Assembly (NCBI RefSeq): GCF_003573545.1
Contig: NZ_QWET01000008.1
Span: 186,001-250,000, forward strand
Length of the DNA stretch: 64,000 nt
DNA from: Mariniphaga sediminis
Lineage (GTDB): Bacteria; Bacteroidota; Bacteroidia; Bacteroidales; Prolixibacteraceae
Reading direction: 5' to 3'
A program made the position numbers and the translations under genes. The notes under the pieces were generated by a model, which did not search any database, had not been told where the DNA came from, and saw only the letters and a list, made by a program, of their open reading frames with translations. Every line of letters begins with the position of its first letter. Position 1 is the first letter of the stretch. Positions 8,611-15,716 of this stretch are shown in pieces.

Positions 8611-10416
8611 ATGACCCTCGAAGGATATATTGTGGTGGCCGTGATTATTCTTACCATCGTGGCGCTTGCCAAAGAGGTGATGCGTCCTGGTCTGGTCTTT
8701 TTCTCCGCCGCTGTTGTTCTGATGTCAACCGGTATCATTAGTGACAAAGAGTTGCTGGCCGGTTTTTCCAACAAAGGAATGATCACCGTGGGTGTACTTT
8801 TCCTGGTGAGTGAAGGTGTTCGGCAGTCAGGGGTACTGAACCGCCTGGCCCAAACCTACCTGCCGCGCAAAAGAGGAAGGATGGTTTTTCTGATTCCGCG
8901 CATTATGTTGCCCGTTTCAGTTTTATCGGCTTTTTTGAATAATACACCCGTTGTGGTTATCTTTGCGCCCATCATCAAAAAATGGTCAGAAACCCTGAAC
9001 CTTTCCCATAAAAAATTTCTCATTCCGCTGTCGTTTGCCACAATCCTTGGCGGTATGTGTACCCTTATCGGAACCTCCACCAACCTCGTTGTGCATGGTT
9101 TGATTCTCGAAAACGGATATCCCGGATTCGGTATGTTCGAATTAGGAAAAGTAGGACTTTTAATTGCCATTATCGGAACTATTTACATTGCCATTGCCGG
9201 AAACAAATTACTCCCCGGGAAAAAAATTCTGTTCAATACCCGCAGCTCTGCAGGATCAAAAGATTATTACTATGATGTTTTGATACCGGAAAACAGTACT
9301 CTCATCGGGCTGGAAGCCACAAATGGCAGGTTGAGAGAACTGAGCAAGCTGTCGATACGTTGTATTGAACGCGAAGGAAATATCATCGAAACCAAACGGG
9401 GCACATTCAAAATACTGCCCAACGATAAACTGATGCTGGCCGGCAAATCGGATCGGCTTAACTATATTTTGGCCAACGACAACATCCGCCTCAGCGGATT
9501 AGACCACATAAAAAATGTGCCGAAAGATAAACTGAAACAGTATGAGGCTGTGATTTCGCCCCGTTTTCCGGGTATTGGAGAAACCATACCGGAGTTCAAC
9601 TTTTACGAACATTACCAGGCCGTGGTGCTGGCCATTCATCGAAACGGAGAGCGTATTACCTCGAATATGAACAACCTGAAACTAAAACCCGGCGATAACC
9701 TCGTTTTACTCACCACCGACAATTTTATCCAAAACTGGGGCGATTCCAGGATATTTTATATGACCTCCTACATTCGCGATTATCGTGCTACCGGTACTTT
9801 CTGGACAAAATGGCTGGCCTTTATCATTCTCCTGGCTATGATTATTGGCGCTACAGTAGGGCGCTATTTTGAATCGCCGGCGGGGCTTACTTTTGATATG
9901 TTCTTCTTTTCGGTACTGGCAGCCGTTTTGCTTGTATGGCTGAAAATTATGCCCCACCAGAAATATACCAGAGCCATCAGTTGGGATGTGCTGATCACCA
10001 TTGCCTGCGCGTTTGCCATCAGTAAGGCGATGCAAAACTCGGGAGCGGCCGAATCGCTGGCACGAACCACCATTAATTTTTCAAAGGCATTTGGCCCTGT
10101 TGGTATATTGGCAGCGCTTTACATCGTTACAGCCATTGCCACCGAAATTGTCACCAACAATGCAGCGGCGGCCCTCACCTTCCCCATTGCCTTGTCCGCA
10201 GCCCAGCAACTAAACCTCGACCCAAAACCATTTTTTGTGGCCATTGCCATTGCCGCCTCGGCCAGTTTCTCTACGCCCATCGGCTACCAAACCAACCTGA
10301 TTGTTCAGGCCATTGGCAACTATAAATTTACCGACTATGTAAAAATCGGCCTTCCCCTGAATATCATTGCATTCATCCTTTCCCTGCTGCTCATTCCCGT
10401 TTTTTGGGAATTTTGA
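8611..10416 (+). CDS. SLC13/DASS-type (ArsB/NhaD superfamily) anion transporter with two RCK_C domains
   Basis: This is a 601-aa inner-membrane protein. Several membrane helices form residues about 1-200, two soluble TrkA_C/RCK_C domains follow (about 210-295 and 310-385, including FKILPNDKLMLAGKSDR and LKLKPGDNLVLLTT), and helices resume from about 390 to the end. The repeated re-entrant signatures TLIGTSTNLVVHG and SFSTPIGYQTNLIVQ are those of divalent-anion/Na+ symporters (sulfate or di/tricarboxylate). The family cannot be narrowed to a substrate by eye. I use the ATG at 8611; a TTG directly before it is less likely. It lies 106 bp after the GNAT/ATP-grasp gene in the same direction, so joint transcription is possible. 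A link between ligase and transporter is inference only. Confidence 0.88.
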   Translation: MTLEGYIVVAVIILTIVALAKEVMRPGLVFFSAAVVLMSTGIISDKELLAGFSNKGMITVGVLFLVSEGVRQSGVLNRLAQTYLPRKRGRMVFLIPRIMLPVSVLSAFLNNTPVVVIFAPIIKKWSETLNLSHKKFLIPLSFATILGGMCTLIGTSTNLVVHGLILENGYPGFGMFELGKVGLLIAIIGTIYIAIAGNKLLPGKKILFNTRSSAGSKDYYYDVLIPENSTLIGLEATNGRLRELSKLSIRCIEREGNIIETKRGTFKILPNDKLMLAGKSDRLNYILANDNIRLSGLDHIKNVPKDKLKQYEAVISPRFPGIGETIPEFNFYEHYQAVVLAIHRNGERITSNMNNLKLKPGDNLVLLTTDNFIQNWGDSRIFYMTSYIRDYRATGTFWTKWLAFIILLAMIIGATVGRYFESPAGLTFDMFFFSVLAAVLLVWLKIMPHQKYTRAISWDVLITIACAFAISKAMQNSGAAESLARTTINFSKAFGPVGILAALYIVTAIATEIVTNNAAAALTFPIALSAAQQLNLDPKPFFVAIAIAASASFSTPIGYQTNLIVQAIGNYKFTDYVKIGLPLNIIAFILSLLLIPVFWEF

Positions 10417-10512
10417 AAGGAAGTAACACGAAAAATTATTTTCTGTTTACGGGCTATGCTTTTGTTTTTCGCATTAGGCTGTCTGATATTACTGGACATA
10501 CCAAGTACTGAT

Positions 10513-11445
10513 TTAAAAATTGTAGCCAAAATCAATATCGTATAAAACGGTAAACCCCTGATCGCCTGTTGTCCATTTTGCAGCGCCTAGTCCCAGGTTA
10601 AAATACCAGTGTTTATTTATCACTCTTTGCCATCCGTATTCCATTCCGGTCAGGCTCGCCCCGGTGTCAAAAAAATAAGCATTTACGAGGCATACATAAT
10701 TCCCGGAATACTTATAGGTTCTTTTATTCTCCGCTTTCCTTTTGTTTATATTATGATAATACCGTAACTGGGTGTCCAGAAACGGGTTCACTATCCAGCC
10801 AACGGAACTGCCATATCCAAATTCATTCTTTAGCATGGTGCTAAGAGAGACCTTTTCACTCAATCCAAACTCAATACCTGCTCCCGGAAGCAGAAAACTC
10901 AGCTTGAAATTAACAAGTGGTTTACTATGAATATTATTTTCAAAGTATGATTTACTGCCCGGGTTGTTTGCTTTCCAGGCATTGTATTTCACAACGAACT
11001 CATCAACGTTCTTTTTATTAATGTATTGAAGAGTATCCTCCAATCCCGGATAATCATCGCAATAAAATTTAATAGCGGGAATCAGGCGTCCAAAATTAAT
11101 ATCGGAATCAAATCCCCCGAGCCTTTTCTTTCTTTTGAATGTGTATACATTTACATTTCCCGAAACCTCTTTTTTAAAAAATGCATGCTCCCATAACCCC
11201 ATATCGCTTTTCACATACCTGTCTGCATGAATGTATATTTCGGCTATTGCCTGTTTGGGATATCTTATTTTCTTATCCTCCCGGAACAATTTAACACCAC
11301 CTGCTGAATAATATTTTTTGTTTTTCAGCATCCCGCAAATCGTATCGTTGTTTTCCAAAACAACACATCCTTTTTTTTAATCTTTTTGCGCAACTGCCAC
11401 CAACGAACAGAATATTAAAATGAGAGGTAAAATTTTCTTAGTCAT
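10513..11445 (-). pseudogene. Bacteroidota outer-membrane protein interrupted by an in-frame stop after the signal peptide
   Basis: The ATG at 11443-11445 starts a clear signal peptide, MTKKILPLILIFCSLVAVAQ. Codon 23 is TAA (11377-11379), then the same frame continues without a break to 10513. The text directly after the stop, GCVVLENNDTICGMLKN, fits the start of many mature Bacteroidota surface proteins (a beta-hairpin like GYIxxxxGDTIxGxI). The C-terminal half alternates like a beta-barrel and ends in an aromatic residue (DIDFGYNF). The simplest reading is a nonsense mutation separating export signal from body. An internal TTG at 11358 could give a 281-aa product, but it would lack a signal peptide. 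Function unknown. The flanks are AT-rich and hold a decayed insertion sequence. Confidence 0.65.
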
Positions 11446-11583
11446 TCTTTCCTTTTTTATATGCTTGTATGATATATATTTAATCTGTTTGATTCATGAA
11501 GGTTTCAGGGAATTTTATCATGCTGAAAGCGATATGTTTGAGTAGGGCCCACACCTTAATTTTTACGCTTTTCCGGTTATAAT

Positions 11584-12210
11584 TTACACCGCACCGGTGC
11601 CGTCTCTTTTCATCTTTTGGTATACATAATAATTTTCATTATCAATATACTCAAACCCTTTATCTCTTTGTCTTAATTTTGAATGTGTCTCTTTAGATGA
11701 CTTCATTTTATAATCAATATGGTATGTAAAATTTTTACATTGAATCAATCCCAGAAGTTTAAAATCATTTCTGTTTTTTATCGAATCATTATCTGAGAAC
11801 AAACTGTTTGTCAGTACAAAGCCTCTGAATTTTATATATTTCTCACAATAGTTTATCAGCTTTCCGCTAAACAAAGAAAGCAACAAGTCGAACGAACTGG
11901 TTCTCAATCCCAAATCGAACCGAAAATCCTTTGGAAGAAAATTCCAGTAAGACGACTCCGGGAAAGTTTTATTTTCATTAATAATACCTGATACATCATT
12001 TTTATTTGCGAAGAAATCAATTGATAATTGACTTGTATCAACGTACACAACATGGTTAAAATAAAAGGATGGAGTGACGTGAATTGAACAGCCAGGATAT
12101 AGCACTGTGGCCGGATTAAATTCATCTTTAATCAATTCAAAAAGTCCCAGGCGCTCGAATCCTATTGATTTGTAAAACTGAGAATATTTATCGCTCACCC
12201 TTTTTTTCAT
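11584..12210 (-). CDS. Hypothetical protein, possibly methyltransferase-like
   Basis: This is a 208-aa protein without signal peptide or membrane segment. The stretch VLYPGCSIHVTPSFYFNHVV followed by YVD resembles the first strand, loop and second strand of a Rossmann fold, and the motif order is like that of small SAM-dependent methyltransferase-like proteins. However, the canonical GxGxG loop is not present. The rest contains many aromatic and basic residues. Base composition is clearly AT-rich compared with the metabolic genes around it, and it sits between a broken outer-membrane gene and an IS remnant, so recent acquisition is plausible. I cannot assign a function. Confidence 0.6.
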   Translation of the reverse strand: MKKRVSDKYSQFYKSIGFERLGLFELIKDEFNPATVLYPGCSIHVTPSFYFNHVVYVDTSQLSIDFFANKNDVSGIINENKTFPESSYWNFLPKDFRFDLGLRTSSFDLLLSLFSGKLINYCEKYIKFRGFVLTNSLFSDNDSIKNRNDFKLLGLIQCKNFTYHIDYKMKSSKETHSKLRQRDKGFEYIDNENYYVYQKMKRDGTGAV

Positions 12211-12514
12211 ACCGGCAATATAAGCTTACACTATTCAGCTTACTTTATGCAAGGCTGAATGATTTTTGGTTTTATCCGGATAAATCTAAAGAACTTTCCT
12301 AAAATAAACAACAGCGGGAGTAAACCTGGCTCAAATAGGAATATTTGCTGAAGTAAAGTATTCAATGACGGACCAAAGGAGCTCGTCGCGGTTGATGCGG
12401 ATTTCGAAGAGCGTTTACGTCCGCACAAACTGAACGGCAATGCGAGAATTCACCCCTGAATGATGCACCGAAACCGGTCTAAATATGTGCTTTTTTGTGT
12501 TTTTTTACCTTTTC
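12211..12514. other. Intergenic region with a possible gene remnant
   Basis: No convincing intact gene is present. On the plus strand around 12361-12459 the codons read FNDGPKELVAVDADFEERL and continue for 13 more residues to a TGA, which looks like a genuine protein C-terminus. The preceding 60 nt look coding in a neighbouring frame (GVNLAQIGIFAEVKYSM). This segment is also more GC-rich than its flanks. It may be the tail of a decayed gene with one frameshift. I did not recognise the family. Confidence 0.25.
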
Positions 12515-12856
12515 TTATCCTTCATTTTTTTGACAATCTTCAATACAATCGATAATAACAGTTTGTCCAACTTGGTAAATACTCATTTCTGGCTTTCCCT
12601 GATATTGAACATAAACACTTTTGTTTTCTTCCAATTCAATATCAAAATCACTCAAATCTATGGGCTCAAGCCTTGTTGAATCTGATAATTGAATAGCCCG
12701 GCCACAACCATCAAAACCTATCAAATTTTTAAGTATTCCAATTTGAAAATTTTCACAATTGTTTTCTTTCTCGCATGAAAGTTGAGTTATTGAGAAAACT
12801 ATAACAAAAATGACCATTAAAATAGTCCATTGAGTTCTAACAGTTTTTTCTTTCAT
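12515..12856 (-). CDS. Small lipoprotein of unknown function
   Basis: This is a 113-aa protein with a long hydrophobic N-terminus ending in the lipobox ITQLSC (cysteine 28), so it is likely an exported lipoprotein. The mature part of about 85 residues is acidic, contains four more cysteines (ENNCENF, DGCGRA, IDCIEDC) that could form disulfides in the periplasm, and has strand-like text such as SVYVQYQGKPEMSIYQVGQTV. I do not recognise a named family. It stands alone, AT-rich, between a possible gene remnant and the IS200-like element. Confidence 0.6.
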   Translation of the reverse strand: MKEKTVRTQWTILMVIFVIVFSITQLSCEKENNCENFQIGILKNLIGFDGCGRAIQLSDSTRLEPIDLSDFDIELEENKSVYVQYQGKPEMSIYQVGQTVIIDCIEDCQKNEG

Positions 12857-13050
12857 TTTTCTTTTTGATTAAATTTCAATCAAGAGATACTAAGTTTATT
12901 AATTTATGTTAGATGTTTTTTCATGATAGGTTTTCTTTATTGATTGATTTTATGTCACTAAGGTCTTCTTTCACTTAAAGCTAAACACAATATACCTGGA
13001 AATTGAGTGTTGGATACTTATTCTTTTTGAATTAGCTGCTTAGTAAACAA

Positions 13051-13069
13051 CCACGCCCGGAGGACGTGG
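13051..13069 (-). repeat. Right-end hairpin of the IS200-like element
   Basis: CCACGCCCGGAGGACGTGG folds into a hairpin (CCACG with CGTGG, then one mismatch, then CC with GG). It lies 37 nt beyond the tnpA stop, where the RE recognition hairpin bound by TnpA is expected. Confidence 0.6.
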
Positions 13070-13105
13070 CTTTGATTTTCAATTTCCCCTAAAAGGGGGA
13101 AAACG

Positions 13106-13541
13106 TTAACGCCAGTTCTTCTTACGTTCTTCTTTTTCTTGATGTCGGACATACCTTCGAATCATTTCTTCATCCAGACCAATGGTGCTAATGAAGTAAC
13201 CTTTTGCCCAAAAGTGATTGCCCCAAAGGCTTTTGCTTCAAAGGCTTTTGCTTCAAATCCGGATAAGATTGAAAAATGCACATTGCCAACTTTCCCTTCA
13301 ACAATCCCATAAAATGAGATACTGAAATCTTCGGAGGGATGGAACAAACCATGTGAACATGATCCGATTGGACACTTTGTTCCAATACTTCTACTTCTTT
13401 CCATTGACTGATTGAAACAAGGTCTTGTTCTACTTGTACTTTCAAGGTTCCTGCTAGTATCCGAAAACGATACTTCGGAACAAAAACTACATGGTACTCA
13501 CATTTGTAGTACACATGTGATAATTGTCTAAATTTACCCAT
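13106..13541 (-). pseudogene. tnpA: IS200/IS605-family transposase TnpA, frameshifted
   Basis: The first 85 or so residues read as a Y1-type HUH transposase: YYKCEYHVVFVPKYRFR, the metal-binding pair in SDHVHMV (H61, H63), then ISVSHFMGLLKGK. The frame then enters a 15-bp tandem duplication (unit AGGCTTTTGCTTCAA on the plus strand, about 13225-13254) and shifts. In the third frame the normal C-terminus is intact down to the TAA at 13106-13108: WGNHFWAKGYFISTIGLDEE, then MIRRYVRHQEKEERKKNWR, carrying the catalytic tyrosine helix. The total of 436 nt is 2 short of a multiple of three, consistent with two bases lost near 13225-13235. The unshifted frame ends early at 13188. The gene is almost certainly inactive unless frameshifting restores it. 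Confidence 0.85.
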
Positions 13542-13594
13542 GTTTTTTATCTTTAATCATGGGCAAGATAAAATGACTTAGCCAATTGTCCATT

Positions 13595-13615
13595 ACCACC
13601 GTCTAAGACGGTGGT
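13595..13615 (-). repeat. Left-end hairpin of the IS200-like element
   Basis: ACCACCGTCT (13595-13604) and AGACGGTGGT (13606-13615) are perfect complements, forming a very stable hairpin about 54 nt upstream of the tnpA start. This is the typical position of the LE palindrome. It could also shield tnpA from outside transcription. Confidence 0.6.
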
Positions 13616-13749
13616 TTTTCAAATTTTAATAAACAGGATCAGGTACCGGAGGTATCAAATGTTACAGAGACTGTCTAATTTTATTTTTTGAACAGCCTCC
13701 TTGTTTTGTTCTGATTGAATTTTGGGACGAGAATTATCTTGTTGAGAAA

Positions 13750-13757
13750 TAATTTTG
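13750..13757 (+). promoter_or_regulatory. Candidate -7 box for the ECF sigma / PUL operon
   Basis: TAATTTTG matches the Bacteroidota -7 consensus TAnnTTTG. A TTTG lies upstream at 13721-13724, but the 25-nt spacer is longer than the usual 19-21. Transcription would start near 13764, ahead of the sigma-factor gene. Confidence 0.3.
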
Positions 13758-13854
13758 GGACATCGCCTGAATGCAATAATGCCTGTTTAAACCCACTCTA
13801 AGTATGACAGAATATTTATATTTGTTGCCAGTCAGAGGAAACCAAAGCAACGAA

Positions 13855-14514
13855 ATGGAACAAATTGAACTGTCATATTGGGTTCGGTTTAAAAGAGGAG
13901 ACCAGGAAGCCCTGGGGATAATATTTCAAACTTATTTTAACGAAATGTATTACTACGGCATGAAGATTATACCCATGCCCGACCTGGTGAAGGATGTAAT
14001 ACAGGAGATGTTCGTACACTTGTGGGAAAGAAGAAAACAGATTGGCGAAGTCACAAAAGTGAAGCCTTACCTCTTGGTTACCTTGCGAAACGAATTAATT
14101 CACAGAACAAAAAATAACCGTTTTTCTGAAATGGAAAAGGCGTTAAAAACAGAAGCCTTTACCCTCGGAGCGGAGGATTTTATTATTGGAGAGGAGAATT
14201 CGAAGGAATTAAACAAACGTTTGGTCGACAGTTTAAATCAGCTCTCGGAACGCCAGCGCGAGGTAATCATGCTGCGATTTTTTCATAATTTCGGCTTCGA
14301 CGAACTGGCAGAGATACTTGACATGAATGTTCAGTCCGTTCGGAATTTGTTGTTCCGGGCCCTGGAGAAAATCAGGAAAGACCTGAAAGACACCGGATTT
14401 CACAGCGCAGATAATATTGAAATTATTTTATTCAATCTTTTTCAAAAAAAACTAAGTTTAAGTGAGTATAAAACGGCTGAATTTCCTCCTTTAAGTAGAA
14501 AGAAGCAAAAATGA
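13855..14514 (+). CDS. ECF-family RNA polymerase sigma-70 factor of the PUL
   Basis: The protein is 219 aa from the chosen ATG. Region 2 covers residues about 8-80 (FKRGDQEALGIIFQTYFNEM, then VIQEMFVHLWERR). Region 4 covers about 125-180 (LSERQREVIMLRFFHNFGFD and the HTH LAEILDMNVQSVRNLLFRAL). It directs RNA polymerase to the SusCD operon once freed from FecR. A longer frame starts at 13804 but adds 17 residues not seen in the family. The C-terminus extends about 35 residues past region 4. The stop codon overlaps the start of fecR (ATGA at 14511-14514), so sigma and anti-sigma are translationally coupled. Confidence 0.93.
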   Translation: MEQIELSYWVRFKRGDQEALGIIFQTYFNEMYYYGMKIIPMPDLVKDVIQEMFVHLWERRKQIGEVTKVKPYLLVTLRNELIHRTKNNRFSEMEKALKTEAFTLGAEDFIIGEENSKELNKRLVDSLNQLSERQREVIMLRFFHNFGFDELAEILDMNVQSVRNLLFRALEKIRKDLKDTGFHSADNIEIILFNLFQKKLSLSEYKTAEFPPLSRKKQK

Positions 14515-15602
14515 GCCGTTTTCAAAAAGAAATATACGAAAATTTAATTGCCGATAACCGTTTTGTTCACTGGGCGTCAGGACGCGATAATACAGAAGCC
14601 GGATATTGGAAAGATTGGAGGATGAATCATCCGGAATGGGAGGCTGAATTTTCAGAAGCCTTAAAAACTGTACGTCTTTTTCGTTTTGAAACACCTAAGA
14701 TTTCCGATTCTGAAATACATTATTTCTGGCAAAAAACCCGCAGGCAGATTAATGCCCGAAATAGAGGGAAGCAGATTGGCCGGTTTACGCTTTGGGCCGG
14801 CAGGGTGGCAGCCGTTTTACTTATTCCATTACTGGTAACTGTGGTTTGGTTATACCTGCAAAATATGTCGGTAAAATCGGACTACGAGCAAATTGCTCAG
14901 TACAACAATTCAAATCCGGTTACGGTGAAAGCTCCCATAGGAGGAATTGTAGATTTAAAACTGCCTGACGGATCAAAAGTCTGGTTGAATGCAGGGTCGG
15001 AACTGAAATACCCGGCCAGTTTCAGTGGGGCACAACGCGAGGTCAGCATCGTAGGGGAAGCATTTTTTGACGTAGAAAAAGCAGACGCACCCTTTGTGGT
15101 AAATAATCTCGGTCCGCAGGTGACGGTTTACGGCACGCAATTTAACGTGAACGCTTACCACAACGAAGAGGATGTTGTTGTGGCGCTTGCAAAAGGGAAG
15201 GTGTCGTTAACAGTAAATAATGAAGAACAATTTCTGGAACCCGGTGAAATTTCAGTGTTTAACAAGGATAAACGTACATTGACGATTAAACAAATGCCGA
15301 TAGATCAGTTTGTAAACTGGCGTTCCGGCGAACTCATATTCCGGGATGCCACGTTGGCTTCCATTGCCCGCACGCTTGAACGGCGTTACAATGCCCGCAT
15401 TAAAATTGTGGATGCAACAGTGGCTAATTATACCTACAATGTTATAGTAAGGGTAGAGACTTTTGAACAGATACTGGAATTGCTTACACTTACTGCACCC
15501 ATAAAATATACCTATATAAAACCGGAACAAAATGCTGATTCTTCCTATTCGCAGGCCGAAGTAATTATATCGAAAGATAAAAAACGAAGTATAAAACAAT
15601 AA
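14511..15602 (+). CDS. FecR-family anti-sigma factor of the PUL
   Basis: This 363-aa protein has a cytoplasmic sigma-binding N-terminus (NLIADNRFVHWASG), one membrane helix (about 93-113, AGRVAAVLLIPLLVTVVWLY), a periplasmic FecR domain (about 140-245, starting VKAPIGGIVDLKLPDGSKVW) and a C-terminal DUF4974 domain (about 270-345). It inhibits the sigma factor encoded just upstream, with which it overlaps by 4 bp. It is expected to contact the STN domain of the SusC encoded next. It is about 50 residues shorter than the other FecR in this window, mainly between the membrane helix and the FecR domain. Confidence 0.93.
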   Translation: MSRFQKEIYENLIADNRFVHWASGRDNTEAGYWKDWRMNHPEWEAEFSEALKTVRLFRFETPKISDSEIHYFWQKTRRQINARNRGKQIGRFTLWAGRVAAVLLIPLLVTVVWLYLQNMSVKSDYEQIAQYNNSNPVTVKAPIGGIVDLKLPDGSKVWLNAGSELKYPASFSGAQREVSIVGEAFFDVEKADAPFVVNNLGPQVTVYGTQFNVNAYHNEEDVVVALAKGKVSLTVNNEEQFLEPGEISVFNKDKRTLTIKQMPIDQFVNWRSGELIFRDATLASIARTLERRYNARIKIVDATVANYTYNVIVRVETFEQILELLTLTAPIKYTYIKPEQNADSSYSQAEVIISKDKKRSIKQ

Positions 15603-15640
15603 ATTTATTTTGCCTATGTAGAATGTCTTACAACAAAAAA

Positions 15641-15672
15641 ATGTGGGTACTGCGCCAACACCACCCACATTA
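15641..15672 (+). promoter_or_regulatory. Stem-loop between fecR and susC of the PUL
   Basis: AATGTGGGT (15641-15649) and ACCCACATT (15664-15672) form a 9-bp perfect stem with a 14-nt loop, followed by AAAAGAGTTTTTAATTAAT. It may be a weak terminator or attenuator after fecR, so susC may need its own sigma-dependent promoter in the 45 nt that follow. The equivalent gap of the first SusC locus also holds a 9-bp hairpin. Confidence 0.45.
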
Positions 15673-15716
15673 AAAGAGTTTTTAATTAATCGTTTAAATT
15701 AATCAGTTACAAATTT

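Larger units (their letters stand above)
13051..13615 (-). mobile_element. Decayed IS200/IS605-family insertion sequence (tnpA only)
   Basis: A frameshifted HUH-type tnpA (13106-13541) is framed by two hairpins at the positions expected for IS200/IS605 subterminal palindromes. One is at 13595-13615 (10-bp arms ACCACCGTCT/AGACGGTGGT), upstream of tnpA. The other is at 13051-13069 (CCACG...CGTGG core), downstream. Such elements transpose as single strands and have no terminal inverted repeats or target duplication, so exact ends cannot be fixed without an empty site. No tnpB is present. Confidence 0.75.

Noticed and set aside
12240-12440. A 66-codon minus-strand frame
   Set aside because: It is the antisense of the more protein-like plus-strand stretch at 12361-12459 and has no recognisable features.
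13162-13404. An 80-codon frame within the IS200 transposase
   Set aside because: It is another frame of the frameshifted tnpA. The repeated FEAKAFEAKAF text comes from the 15-bp tandem duplication.
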